Below, piece by piece: positions 1 through 7,710 of a stretch of DNA of 23,763 bases. Origin of the DNA: Treponema sp. UBA4328 (GTDB taxonomy: Bacteria > Spirochaetota > Spirochaetia > Treponematales > Treponemataceae); contig DGTU01000100.1 in assembly GCA_002394465.1 (NCBI GenBank), positions 1 to 23,763 of the forward strand. The letters are read 5' to 3'. The first letter of the stretch is position 1, and the number at the start of each line of letters is the position of its first letter. Made by a program: the position numbers and the translations under genes. The notes beneath the pieces are model-generated. The model saw only the letters and a list, made by a program, of their open reading frames with translations. It made no database searches and was not told the origin of the DNA.

Positions 1-662
1 CTGGTAAGCTTGCTATGGCAAACTCTGGTACTAATACAAACGGAAGCCAGTTCTTTATTACACATGTTCCGACTGGCTGGCTCAACGGAAAGCATACTAT
101 TTTCGGACAGGTTGTAGATGCAGACAGCCAGAAAGTTGTAAATGCAGTAGAACAGGACGATAAAATCGTTAAGGTAACAATTATACGTCAGGGCGACAAG
201 GCTCAGAAATTCAAGGCAACTCAGGCTGAATTTGACAGACTCAGCAAATCAGCAAAGGCTGCCAATGAAGAAGCAAAGAAAAAAGCTATGGCTTCATTTA
301 TTGAAGGCTGCACAAAATCAAAGGACGGAATTTACTGGAAAACCCTTAAAGAAGGAAACGGTCCAAAAATCGGTAAAGGCAAGAATGCTTTTGTTGAATA
401 TAAAGGATATCTCCAGGACGGAAGCATTTTTGATGCATCAAAAGAATTCTATCCGAATGCACATGACGGTTTTGAATTCAAAGTAGGCGGCGGAGACATG
501 ATTCCTGGATTTGACATCATGGTTGCTGACATGAAAGTCGGTGAAACCCGCAAGATGGTAATTCCTCCGGAGCTTGCATATGGTTCACGCGGAATTCCTG
601 ATGCAGGTATTCCTGGCGGAGCTTATATCGCATTTGATGTACATGTAGTACGTGCTAAATAA
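1..662 (+). CDS. Cyclophilin-FKBP fusion peptidyl-prolyl cis-trans isomerase (3' part only)
   Basis: The gene runs in from the left edge: the frame is open from base 3, so the ATG at 15 is internal. The first ~65 residues after that ATG are the C-terminal part of a cyclophilin, with the NGSQFFI core and the WLNGKHTIFG block; this Trp is the one that contacts cyclosporin in sensitive cyclophilins. A lysine/alanine-rich linker (about 66-110) leads to a complete FKBP domain (about 120-214) with VEYKGYLQDGSIFDAS, GGGDMIPGF, LAYGSRG and IAFDVHVV. The active-site Tyr, Phe-Asp, Ile and Tyr positions of FKBP12 are kept, and its Trp59 position is Phe. Both halves catalyse proline isomerisation during protein folding. 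Cyclophilin-first dual immunophilins are known from treponemes and some Bacteroidota. Localisation cannot be judged because the N-terminus is missing. Confidence 0.93.
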   Translation, partial: GKLAMANSGTNTNGSQFFITHVPTGWLNGKHTIFGQVVDADSQKVVNAVEQDDKIVKVTIIRQGDKAQKFKATQAEFDRLSKSAKAANEEAKKKAMASFIEGCTKSKDGIYWKTLKEGNGPKIGKGKNAFVEYKGYLQDGSIFDASKEFYPNAHDGFEFKVGGGDMIPGFDIMVADMKVGETRKMVIPPELAYGSRGIPDAGIPGGAYIAFDVHVVRAK

Positions 663-681
663 TAAAACTGAATATCAGTTT
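655..681 (-). terminator. Weak hairpin at the end of the minus-strand operon
   Basis: AAACTGA and TCAGTTT (665-671 and 675-681) form a 7-bp stem with a 3-nt loop that contains the stop codon of the DUF4105 gene. On the minus strand it is followed by a T-rich run (TTTTATTATTT). The stem is AT-rich, so termination strength is uncertain. Confidence 0.4.
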
Positions 682-1898
682 AATACAGCCGGTTCCTGAT
701 TAAGGACCGGCATTTTTATTTTAAACGGAATGAAGCGGAGGGCGTGATAAAGATACCGGATTGAAAGCATAGAGATGAAAATATAATTTTCAAGACTCTG
801 TGTCTGTGGGATTATCTGAGTCAGCGAAAGGACTGTAAATGTAACGTTCATAACGAAGAGAATGATCCAGTAAACTGAAATATAAAGATTTTTTGTATTT
901 TTAAGCGTAAAGAAAGCGCATATAAAATTAGCCGGGAACAGCCAGATAAAATTATAATTGAAGCTGCTTAAAACAAAAGTTGAAAAGAAATTGTTGAAGA
1001 GTACAAGAATCCCAAGGAAGCCTGTAAAGACAAGTATTAACAGTTCAAATGATTTAATTGCGATTGTGAAAGACTTGAGGATAAATGATTTTGAATTGAA
1101 AATAACCTGAAGAACTGTAAGGGAAAAAATAAAGGCAAGCAGGATAAAAAGAATAATTTTAACTGTAAAATCTGACAAAAGAGGAGAATCTTCAGAAGAA
1201 ACATCAACTAACGAACGGCAGTTAATCAGTAAAGGCGTTCTTTTCTGTGTTTTTTCGATGATATTACTTTTTTCTATGACGATTTTAAGAAGTTCCGGAG
1301 TAAAACAGACATCTTCCGTCTTAAAATTAATGTCAGAATTAGAACCGAGCAGGATATTGTTTTTGATTCTTTCAAACCGGGAAATAAAATCATTGTTGAT
1401 TACCGAACGGTAGGTATGTTTTCCGGAAACGATTTCAAGGTTTTCATTAAGTATAAGCTTTAACAGGGAGAAAATTTTTGTCGTACTGTTTTCCGTCAGA
1501 AAGTCATTCCGGTAGCCGTAATATGGTCCGTTGCAGCTTAAGATCAGAAGTTCAAACATTTTCTGCTTCTGTTCGTGGGTCATATTAAGTTCCTGTTCAG
1601 TCCAGTTTCTTGAATATGTCCGGATATCTTCATTTACTGCGTCTATGAACCGGCTGTGATTTTTGTATGAAAGTCCGTTTTTCTTAAATCCCAGGTTAAA
1701 AAGTTCATCGATGTCATTTTCTTCATCATAGACCCGGAGTGCTGAATGGCCGTAATAGTTATCAGGCTTTGAAGAAGGTTCCATTGTGATGAGCGAGATT
1801 ACGGCATTTTTGCTCAGCGCAAAACTTTTCTCCTGTGGAAAAACTGTGAACAAAAATGAGAGAAAAAGGGCAGAAACGAGCAGGACTTTTTTAAGCAT
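675..1898 (-). CDS. DUF4105 / Lnb-like periplasmic domain protein with five C-terminal membrane segments
   Basis: The 407-residue protein starts with a signal peptide (MLKKVLLVSALFLSFLF). An extracytoplasmic region follows that matches the DUF4105 pattern: SLITMEPSSKPDNYYGHSAL (residues 35-54) resembles the 'YGHxALR' core, and YGYRNDFLTENSTT (127-140) resembles the second conserved block, where most relatives, as I recall, have Asn-Cys rather than Asn-Ser. Hydrophobic segments at about 245-267, 284-305, 315-331, 339-362 and 372-390 make a membrane anchor. The architecture fits the 'lnb N-terminal periplasmic domain' proteins; their biochemical function is not established. It is the last gene of the operon, 22 nt after the ATPase stop, with no strong Shine-Dalgarno. 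A TAGAAT hexamer 10 nt before the ATG could be an internal promoter. Confidence 0.75.
   Translation of the reverse strand: MLKKVLLVSALFLSFLFTVFPQEKSFALSKNAVISLITMEPSSKPDNYYGHSALRVYDEENDIDELFNLGFKKNGLSYKNHSRFIDAVNEDIRTYSRNWTEQELNMTHEQKQKMFELLILSCNGPYYGYRNDFLTENSTTKIFSLLKLILNENLEIVSGKHTYRSVINNDFISRFERIKNNILLGSNSDINFKTEDVCFTPELLKIVIEKSNIIEKTQKRTPLLINCRSLVDVSSEDSPLLSDFTVKIILFILLAFIFSLTVLQVIFNSKSFILKSFTIAIKSFELLILVFTGFLGILVLFNNFFSTFVLSSFNYNFIWLFPANFICAFFTLKNTKNLYISVYWIILFVMNVTFTVLSLTQIIPQTQSLENYIFISMLSIRYLYHALRFIPFKIKMPVLNQEPAVLN
688..720 (+). terminator. Intrinsic terminator of the immunophilin gene
   Basis: A GC-rich stem (GCCGGT, bulged T, CCT pairing with AGG, ACCGGC; loop GATTA) at 688-711 is followed by CATTTTTATTTT. 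It has the shape of a rho-independent terminator for plus-strand transcription, 26 nt after the immunophilin stop. It lies inside the last codons of the convergent DUF4105 gene. Confidence 0.75.
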
Positions 1899-1920
1899 GA
1901 TTACATTCTACAACAAAAGC

Positions 1921-2703
1921 CTATTTAGGAAAATAATTTAAATCTGCTGCATTCAGTAATTTCTGTGTATAAGGATGAACCGGATTTGAAATAAGTGTTT
2001 CTGTATCTGCTTCTTCAATTATCTGACCGTCTTTCATTACTCCGATTCTGTCGGCCATGTAGGCTACTACATTCAGGTTGTGACTGATGAAAAGAAAAGT
2101 CATTTTAAGGTTTTTCTGGAGGAGCTTAAGGATGTTTAGAATCTGTGCCTGAATCAGGATGTCCAGGGATGAAACGCTTTCATCGAGTATAAGGAATTCC
2201 GGATGAAGAATCATGCTGGAAGCAATTGCAATTCTCTGGCGCTGCCCTCCGGACAGCTGTGAAGGGTATTTTTCAAGAACATCAGGTGGAAGTCCCGTCA
2301 AAGTTCTCATTTCATTTATCATCTGAAGCTGTCTGTGTTTTGACTTTTCGATTTTATGGATGACAAGGGGTTCGCGCAGGATTGAAACGATTTTTTTCTG
2401 TGGATTTAATGAGGAATAGGGATCCTGAAATATTATCTGGAGTTTTTTGCGTAAATCCTTGAGTTCCTTTCCTGAGAGGCTGAAAATATCCGTGGAATTG
2501 AATTCAACGGTTCCTGAATCTGGTTTCTGGAGGCAGGCAATGAGGCTGCTGAGGGTCGATTTTCCGCAGCCGGATTCACCGACAAGGCCGTAGCATTCAC
2601 CGCGGCGGATTTTAAGGTTCACGTCACGGACTGCATTGATTATACCGGAACTGGTTTTGAATGATTTTGAAAGGTTTTTTGTCTGTAAAATGATATCGTC
2701 CAT
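1921..2703 (-). CDS. Oligopeptide/dipeptide ABC transporter ATP-binding protein, OppF/DppF type
   Basis: A 260-residue ABC ATPase from the chosen start: Walker A GESGCGKST, Q-loop region FQDPYSSLNP, signature LSGGQRQR, Walker B LILDES followed by the D-loop SLD, and H-loop FISHN. The C-terminal HPYTQKLLNA is typical of the oligopeptide transporter C-terminal extension. The frame extends upstream to 2778, inside the preceding ATPase gene. I place the start at the ATG of MDDIILQTKNL (2703), because homology begins there and an AAAAAAGG run sits about 7 nt upstream. An alternative ATG seven codons earlier overlaps the upstream stop. It should pair with the neighbouring OppD-type ATPase to power the two permeases. 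Confidence 0.92.
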   Translation of the reverse strand: MDDIILQTKNLSKSFKTSSGIINAVRDVNLKIRRGECYGLVGESGCGKSTLSSLIACLQKPDSGTVEFNSTDIFSLSGKELKDLRKKLQIIFQDPYSSLNPQKKIVSILREPLVIHKIEKSKHRQLQMINEMRTLTGLPPDVLEKYPSQLSGGQRQRIAIASSMILHPEFLILDESVSSLDILIQAQILNILKLLQKNLKMTFLFISHNLNVVAYMADRIGVMKDGQIIEEADTETLISNPVHPYTQKLLNAADLNYFPK

Positions 2704-2716
2704 GGTTCTACCTTTT

Positions 2717-3490
2717 TTATTCATAGATTCCGTATACCGGCAGTTTGGAATTACGTTTCTGAAATGACGGCATTGCATTTAAGAGGGCTTTTGTATATTC
2801 GTGTTCCGGAGACTCAAAAATCTTTTCTGCAGTGCCTGATTCAATTATTTCGCCCCTGTGCATTATGTATATTCTTGAACACAGTTTTTTTACGATTGAA
2901 AAGTCATGTGTTATGAGCAGAAGGGCAGTTTTGTACTTTTTGTTAAGTTCGTGGAGAATTTCAAGGATTTCAAGCTGGGTTGAAACATCAAGTGCGGTTG
3001 TCGGTTCATCAGCAATAAGAAGTTTCGGATTGTTCATCAGGGTTCCGGCAATCATTACCCGCTGCCGCATTCCGCCCGAAAGTTCATGTGGAAAACATCT
3101 GAATATCCTTTCGGTGTCAGTCAGTTTTGTCAGACGGGCAAGCTCAACGGCCTTTGCATGTGCTTCCTGCTTAGACATCCCCCTTGCAATTCCATATTCT
3201 TCGATCTGGCGGCCAACCCTCATAAGCGGATTGAGGCAGGTCATTGGTTCCTGAAAAATCATGGAGATGTTTGAATTATATGTGTTTATTGATCCGGAAG
3301 TTACCTGTATGTTTTCGGGAAGAAGATTCATGCATGAAAGGGAGGTCATTGTTTTTCCTGAGCCCGATTCTCCTGCAAGTGCTACGAATTCTCCTTCTTC
3401 AACATTAATTGAAATATTTTTTAAAATCTGTGACGAGGAAGTTTTTGTGCGGTATTCAACATTGAGGTTTTCGACACTTAATACTTTCAT
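2717..3490 (-). CDS. Oligopeptide/dipeptide ABC transporter ATP-binding protein, OppD/DppD type
   Basis: A 257-residue ABC ATPase with Walker A GESGSGKT, FQEPMTCLNPLMRVG after the Q-loop, signature LSGGMRQR, Walker B LLIADEPTTALD and H-loop ITHD. These match the D subunit of peptide importers, whose usual length is 320 or more residues. This one is shorter and lacks most of the C-terminal extension, ending soon after HEYTKALLNAMPS. Its ATG overlaps the stop of the upstream permease by 4 nt (ATGA), so translation is probably coupled. It acts at the cytoplasmic face of the inner membrane as one half of the ATPase heterodimer. Confidence 0.93.
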   Translation of the reverse strand: MKVLSVENLNVEYRTKTSSSQILKNISINVEEGEFVALAGESGSGKTMTSLSCMNLLPENIQVTSGSINTYNSNISMIFQEPMTCLNPLMRVGRQIEEYGIARGMSKQEAHAKAVELARLTKLTDTERIFRCFPHELSGGMRQRVMIAGTLMNNPKLLIADEPTTALDVSTQLEILEILHELNKKYKTALLLITHDFSIVKKLCSRIYIMHRGEIIESGTAEKIFESPEHEYTKALLNAMPSFQKRNSKLPVYGIYE

Positions 3491-4296
3491 TTGCGGTTCT
3501 CCTCGTAAATGCCGTCTCCCATGAGGTTAAGCCCGAGAACAAGGACTGTAAGGAAAAATGCAGGGACAAGAACGGCTGCAGCGGACTGAAAGAGCTTTAC
3601 TTTGCCTTCACTGAGCATCTGTCCGAAACTCGGTAAATCAATCGGAACTCCAAGTCCAAGGTAGCTCAGTCCTGATTCGCTGAGGATTGCAAGTGCAAAA
3701 GAAAGGGTACAGGTTACGCTCAGGTCTGAAATAATGTTGGGAAGGATATGTAAATACATAATACGTAATGCTGAAGCGCCTTTAGCCCTTGCAGAAAGTA
3801 CAAAGAGTGAATTCTTGTATTTAATGTATCCGGCGCGTGTAATTCTCGTATACCGGGGAATGCTCATGATTGTAAGCGCAAGAATTGTTGTTCCAAAGCC
3901 TCCGCCGGATACTGCAACAAGCATAAGGGCGAGAAGGATTCCCGGGAATGCCATTTTGGTATTTATGATTTTCATTATTATAAGGTCAGCAATTCCGCCG
4001 AAATAACCTGAAACAGAACCTAAAATTATTCCGGTAATAAAGCCGGCTGTCATGACCGTAAATCCGATGAAAAATGATATTCGGGTTGCAATTAAAATCC
4101 TGCTGAAAACATCGCGTCCCTGAAAATCGGTTCCAAGAAGATGACTGAAAGAAAACGGAGAAAATTTATCGGACATATTCAGTTCATTGTAGTCATATGG
4201 GATCCATATAAAGCTTAAGAGCATCAGTATAAACATAAAGGAAAACATGCAGAAACCGGTGAGAAAAATTTTATTGTGCAGGTATTTTTTTATCAT
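3487..4296 (-). CDS. Peptide ABC transporter permease, OppC/DppC type
   Basis: A 269-residue integral membrane protein with an N-terminal membrane segment, the family hallmark HLLGTDFQGRDVFSRI (about residues 52-67), and the cytoplasmic coupling loop LSARAKGASALRIMYLHILP (EAA motif). Late blocks SGLSYLGLG and LNLMGDGI also match the C-type permease of dipeptide/oligopeptide importers. The start overlaps the previous permease's stop by 4 nt, and its stop overlaps the next gene. It forms the heterodimeric channel with the B-type permease. Confidence 0.93.
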   Translation of the reverse strand: MIKKYLHNKIFLTGFCMFSFMFILMLLSFIWIPYDYNELNMSDKFSPFSFSHLLGTDFQGRDVFSRILIATRISFFIGFTVMTAGFITGIILGSVSGYFGGIADLIIMKIINTKMAFPGILLALMLVAVSGGGFGTTILALTIMSIPRYTRITRAGYIKYKNSLFVLSARAKGASALRIMYLHILPNIISDLSVTCTLSFALAILSESGLSYLGLGVPIDLPSFGQMLSEGKVKLFQSAAAVLVPAFFLTVLVLGLNLMGDGIYEENRK

Positions 4297-5219
4297 GCTT
4301 TTACCTTTGTTCTTGTTCTCGGATCAATTACCGAATAGAGGATATCAATCAGAAAGTTACATGCCAGCGTTATGACGGCAAGATAAATTATAAGCCCCTG
4401 CAGGAGAGGAAGGTCCCTAGAACTGATGGATGAAGCAAGAAGCCTTCCGATTCCCGGGAGTGAAAATACAGTTTCAATTATTATGGAGCCGCCGAGAATC
4501 TGTGTTGCAGAAAGGCCGACAACCGTAACGGATGAAATAAGGCTGTTGCGTAAAATGTGCCTGAAAATAATCGTATTTTCACCCAGGCCTTTGCTCCGTG
4601 CTGTCCGTACGTAATCCTGCTTGAGTTCATTTTCTATGCTGGACTTTATGTATCGGGCAAGAATTGTTCCGGTTCCGAGGGCAATTGAAAGTGAAGGAAG
4701 GATCAGCGAGGAAAAACCGCTGTATCCTGCCGACGGAAGAAGATGAAGTTTAAGCGTAAAAATAAGTATGAGGATTAATGCCGTACAGAATGATGGAATT
4801 GAAATCCATATCTGGTTTACATAAAAAAGCGGTTTAAGGTATCGATGACGTGAAACCCTGGAGAAAAGAATTCCAAAAATGCCGCCGATAAGTATCGTAA
4901 AGATAAGGCTCATGACGGCAAGGGAAACCGTAGCAGGGAGGCTTCCTGAAATCAGGGAAGTTACGCTCTGCTGATAACGATATGAGGTACCAAGGTCGCC
5001 TGTAAGTGCGTTTTTAAGCCAGATAAAATACTGGACCGGCAGGGACCTGTCGAGGTTGAGCTGGTGCTCAAGAAACTCAATCTGAGATTCTTCAGCTTCC
5101 GGTCCAAGTATGGAAAGAGCAGGACTACCGGGCAGTAGTTTAAATGTAAAAAACGTCACAAGAGTAATCAGAAACAGAGTTGTAATAAAATCCAGTGACT
5201 TTTTAAGGTAATAATTCAA
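4293..5219 (-). CDS. Peptide ABC transporter permease, OppB/DppB type (TTG start)
   Basis: A 308-residue membrane protein whose N-terminus (membrane segment ending FKLLPGSPA) fits the B-type permease family, followed by LGTSYRYQQSV, the EAA loop YVRTARSKGLGENTIIFRHI, and the C-terminal block ETVFSLPGIGRLL with a closing DILYSVIDPRTR. The initiation codon is TTG at 5217-5219. No ATG fits without losing the first membrane segment, and no strong Shine-Dalgarno is visible, so expression may depend on coupling to the binding-protein gene 26 nt upstream. It pairs with the OppC-type permease; together they set the transport path for peptides. Confidence 0.92.
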   Translation of the reverse strand: MNYYLKKSLDFITTLFLITLVTFFTFKLLPGSPALSILGPEAEESQIEFLEHQLNLDRSLPVQYFIWLKNALTGDLGTSYRYQQSVTSLISGSLPATVSLAVMSLIFTILIGGIFGILFSRVSRHRYLKPLFYVNQIWISIPSFCTALILILIFTLKLHLLPSAGYSGFSSLILPSLSIALGTGTILARYIKSSIENELKQDYVRTARSKGLGENTIIFRHILRNSLISSVTVVGLSATQILGGSIIIETVFSLPGIGRLLASSISSRDLPLLQGLIIYLAVITLACNFLIDILYSVIDPRTRTKVKA

Positions 5220-5245
5220 TTCTACAAACGACCGTTAGTCAGATT

Positions 5246-6733
5246 TTATTCAAACCAGAGTTCTGACAGCGGATAATAAGAAATAGGATACTGTTTATAT
5301 CCGCGCAGAGCCTTGTCCATTACTACGTTATCTGAAGGATCGCAGATGAAAACGGCAGGACATTCTTCAGCAAGGATTTTCTGGCATTCCTTGAAAAGGT
5401 CAATGCGTTTCTGAGGATCTGTTTCAGTTTCTGCTTCAAGGAATACTTTATCGAATTCAGCATTATTGAATCTCGTAAAGTTTCTCTTGTACGGTGAGTA
5501 ATAGCGGATGAAAATTTCTGAAGGATCGAGCTTACCTCCGAATGCAACTACAGTAGCTTCATAGTCAGCTTTTGAGTAAACCTGATCAAGCCAGAATGAC
5601 CATTCAAGAAGCGTAACCTTGCACTTGATGTTAATTTTTTCAAGCTGGTTTGCAATGATCTGAGCGGTTGAGACATGCATCGGGTAATTTGCCGGTGCAA
5701 TGATTGTAAGGGTAAATCCGTTCGGATAAGCAGATTTAGAAAGGTATTCCTTAGCCTTTTCAAGATTGTATGGAGTTACGTCCTTGAGGTTATCATTGTA
5801 ATAGGTTTTCATTATCGGACTGAAATTTGAATAGAGTTCGATAGCAGTTCCGTCGTGTGCACCTTCGATGATTTCCTGCTTGTTGATTGCGCAGCTGATT
5901 GCCCTGCGTACGTTTATATCGCTCAGGTATTTTGATTTGGTGTTCATACCGAGAATCTGAATCATGTTCTGCGGTTCAGAATTTACGTTGAACTGTTCGC
6001 TGAGGGATTTTGCGTTGTTTGCAGTAATTTTATGAATTAAATCCAGCTGACCTGAAAGAAGGGCGATCATAGAAGCGCTTTCATCATTGATTATGTGAAG
6101 TTCAACAAGAGGAATCTTTGCTTCTTTTTCGCTGTTCCAGTAGTTATTGTTTTTTTCGAGGACAACCTTCTGGTGAAGTTCATAGAATTTGAGTCTGTAA
6201 GGACCTGTTCCGTTTGCAGAAGTCTGTGCATAAGCAAATCCTTTTTTGAGGACAGGCTGAACTGCAAGTGAAATAAATCCTGCTGCAGGTTCCTTAAGCT
6301 TTGCCGTAAAAGTATATTTGTCCGGAGCTGAAACAGATTCTACGATATTGAATTTGTCATTGCGGCGGGTAAATCCGTTGAGGCCGGCAAGGTTTTCGTA
6401 AGTCCATACTACATCTTCTGCAGTAAGCTTTTCTCCGTTGTGGAAAGTAACGTCGTTACGGAGCTTAAAGGTGTAAGTGAGCTTGTCTGAAGATACCGTG
6501 TAGTTTTCGCACAGAAGCGGGAATATGCCACCGTCAGCATCAAAGCCCATAAGGCCTTCGTAGATGTTGTAATTTATTGCTGCTGTTTCAGCTGCTGCAG
6601 ATTCCCATGGGAAGAAACTGTCAGGATCTGTCATGATGTTCATCCTGAAAGTTTCCCTTGAGCTTTTGCCTGAGCATGAAATCAGAAGGCAGAGCGCAAT
6701 GCCTGCAAGCATAAGTTTTACGATTTTTTTCAT
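5246..6733 (-). CDS. Peptide-binding lipoprotein of the ABC importer (SBP family 5)
   Basis: A 495-residue solute-binding protein. The N-terminus is a lipoprotein signal with lipobox LISC (Cys20), so it should be anchored by lipid at the inner membrane or cell surface. Family-5 features are IMTDPDSFFPWESAAAETA near the mature N-terminus, NIYEGLMGFD, YTFKLRNDVTFHNGEKLTAE (the most conserved block), ANGTGPYRL and NVRRAISCAINKQEII. The start has an excellent Shine-Dalgarno (AAGGAG, 7 nt upstream). It follows coaX by 30 nt. It captures peptides, or less likely nickel or another oligomer, for the downstream permeases; substrate specificity cannot be read from sequence. Confidence 0.93.
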   Translation of the reverse strand: MKKIVKLMLAGIALCLLISCSGKSSRETFRMNIMTDPDSFFPWESAAAETAAINYNIYEGLMGFDADGGIFPLLCENYTVSSDKLTYTFKLRNDVTFHNGEKLTAEDVVWTYENLAGLNGFTRRNDKFNIVESVSAPDKYTFTAKLKEPAAGFISLAVQPVLKKGFAYAQTSANGTGPYRLKFYELHQKVVLEKNNNYWNSEKEAKIPLVELHIINDESASMIALLSGQLDLIHKITANNAKSLSEQFNVNSEPQNMIQILGMNTKSKYLSDINVRRAISCAINKQEIIEGAHDGTAIELYSNFSPIMKTYYNDNLKDVTPYNLEKAKEYLSKSAYPNGFTLTIIAPANYPMHVSTAQIIANQLEKINIKCKVTLLEWSFWLDQVYSKADYEATVVAFGGKLDPSEIFIRYYSPYKRNFTRFNNAEFDKVFLEAETETDPQKRIDLFKECQKILAEECPAVFICDPSDNVVMDKALRGYKQYPISYYPLSELWFE

Positions 6734-6763
6734 ATATTTCTCCTTATTTTGTATGAAAAATTA

Positions 6764-7534
6764 TTATGGATTTAATTCAAGGGCTTTTTTTACGCCGATG
6801 AGAGTCAGTTCCGGAATGATTTTGTCAAAGAGACTGTAATCTTCAAAAATCCTTGATAAACCGCCGGTTCCGATTATTAGTGCTTCTGATCCGTTAAAGA
6901 CTTCAGTCATGTATGTACTGCAGATTTCCTTGACGGCTCCGGCTGTTCCGTAGAAAATACCGGCCTGAATTGCAGAAATTGTAGAGTTTCCGCATGCTCT
7001 TGTGGTTTTGGCAATTTCTACATGAGGAAGCCTTGAAGTTCCGCTGGCAAGAGCCTGTACGGACATCTTTAATCCCGGGAAAATGGTTCCGCCGGTGAAT
7101 TCCCTGTTTCTGGAAACCGGAGTAATTGTTGTTGCCGTTCCGAGATCTACGATAATCAGGTCTTTGTCTGGGAAGAGGGCTGCTGCACCGATTGAATCAG
7201 CAATCAGGTCTGCACCGATTTCCTTTGGATTCGGAAATTTCAGTTTAAGGCCGGTTTTTATTCCTGCCTGGATGAAAAGAGGTTCGACTTTTAAATATTT
7301 GAGGATTCCGCTTGAAAGTGAATAGTTTATCGGCGGAACAACGGAACAGATTCCAATCCGTTCAATTTTTGACGGATCGATTCCGTTTTCACGAAGAACT
7401 GTGAGAAGGAAAATTCCAATTTCATCAGAAGTAAGGTTCTGACTGGTGGTTTTTCTGAACTGAAGGACAAGGGTTTCGCCTTCAAATACGCCGCCGGTAA
7501 TATTAGAATTTCCTACATCAAGTGCTAGTATCAT
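6764..7534 (-). CDS. coaX: Type III pantothenate kinase
   Basis: A 256-residue ASKHA-fold kinase for the first step of coenzyme A synthesis (pantothenate plus ATP to 4'-phosphopantothenate). It has the type III motifs: DVGNSN at residues 6-11 (phosphate 1 loop), GADLIAD at 107-113, DLGTATT at 130-136 (phosphate 2) and GGTIFPG at 148-154. GTGG near the C-terminus is the adenosine loop. Type III enzymes need a monovalent cation and are not feedback-inhibited by CoA. Length is normal. An AAGGACAGG Shine-Dalgarno precedes the ATG. It heads the peptide-importer operon and is divergent from trkA. Confidence 0.95.
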   Translation of the reverse strand: MILALDVGNSNITGGVFEGETLVLQFRKTTSQNLTSDEIGIFLLTVLRENGIDPSKIERIGICSVVPPINYSLSSGILKYLKVEPLFIQAGIKTGLKLKFPNPKEIGADLIADSIGAAALFPDKDLIIVDLGTATTITPVSRNREFTGGTIFPGLKMSVQALASGTSRLPHVEIAKTTRACGNSTISAIQAGIFYGTAGAVKEICSTYMTEVFNGSEALIIGTGGLSRIFEDYSLFDKIIPELTLIGVKKALELNP

Positions 7535-7670
7535 AGTACCTGTCCTTATTTACAGATCAAGTCTATCAGGTTTGATGTAAAAATATTGTAATGTCACTGC
7601 CTTTAACAAAGGTCAATGCACAACCACTATATTATGTTTACAAAAAATTTTAAAGTAATTTATTAATATT

Positions 7671-7710
7671 ATCGAAAGAATTCGATGTTCGTTGTATAAT
7701 TGAACGTGAT
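7671..7710 (+). promoter_or_regulatory. trkA promoter with -10 box almost at the start codon
   Basis: A perfect TATAAT at 7695-7700 lies 10 nt before the trkA ATG (7711). A start site 6-7 nt after the box would leave a leader of only 3-5 nt. The bases between (TGAACGTGAT) hold no Shine-Dalgarno. An inverted repeat ATCGAA-AGAA-TTCGAT (7671-7686) sits over the expected -35 area, where no good TTGACA is seen; it could be an activator or repressor site. The rest of the 7535-7670 divergent spacer is AT-rich. It carries the coaX Shine-Dalgarno and a short CCTTT-AAC-AAAGG palindrome (7600-7612) next to a TTGACC on the minus strand. Confidence 0.55.

Noticed and set aside
2832..3254. Long plus-strand open frame opposite the OppD-type gene
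   Set aside because: It is antisense to a clear ABC ATPase gene and its product has no coherent domain; it follows from the codon pattern of the real gene.
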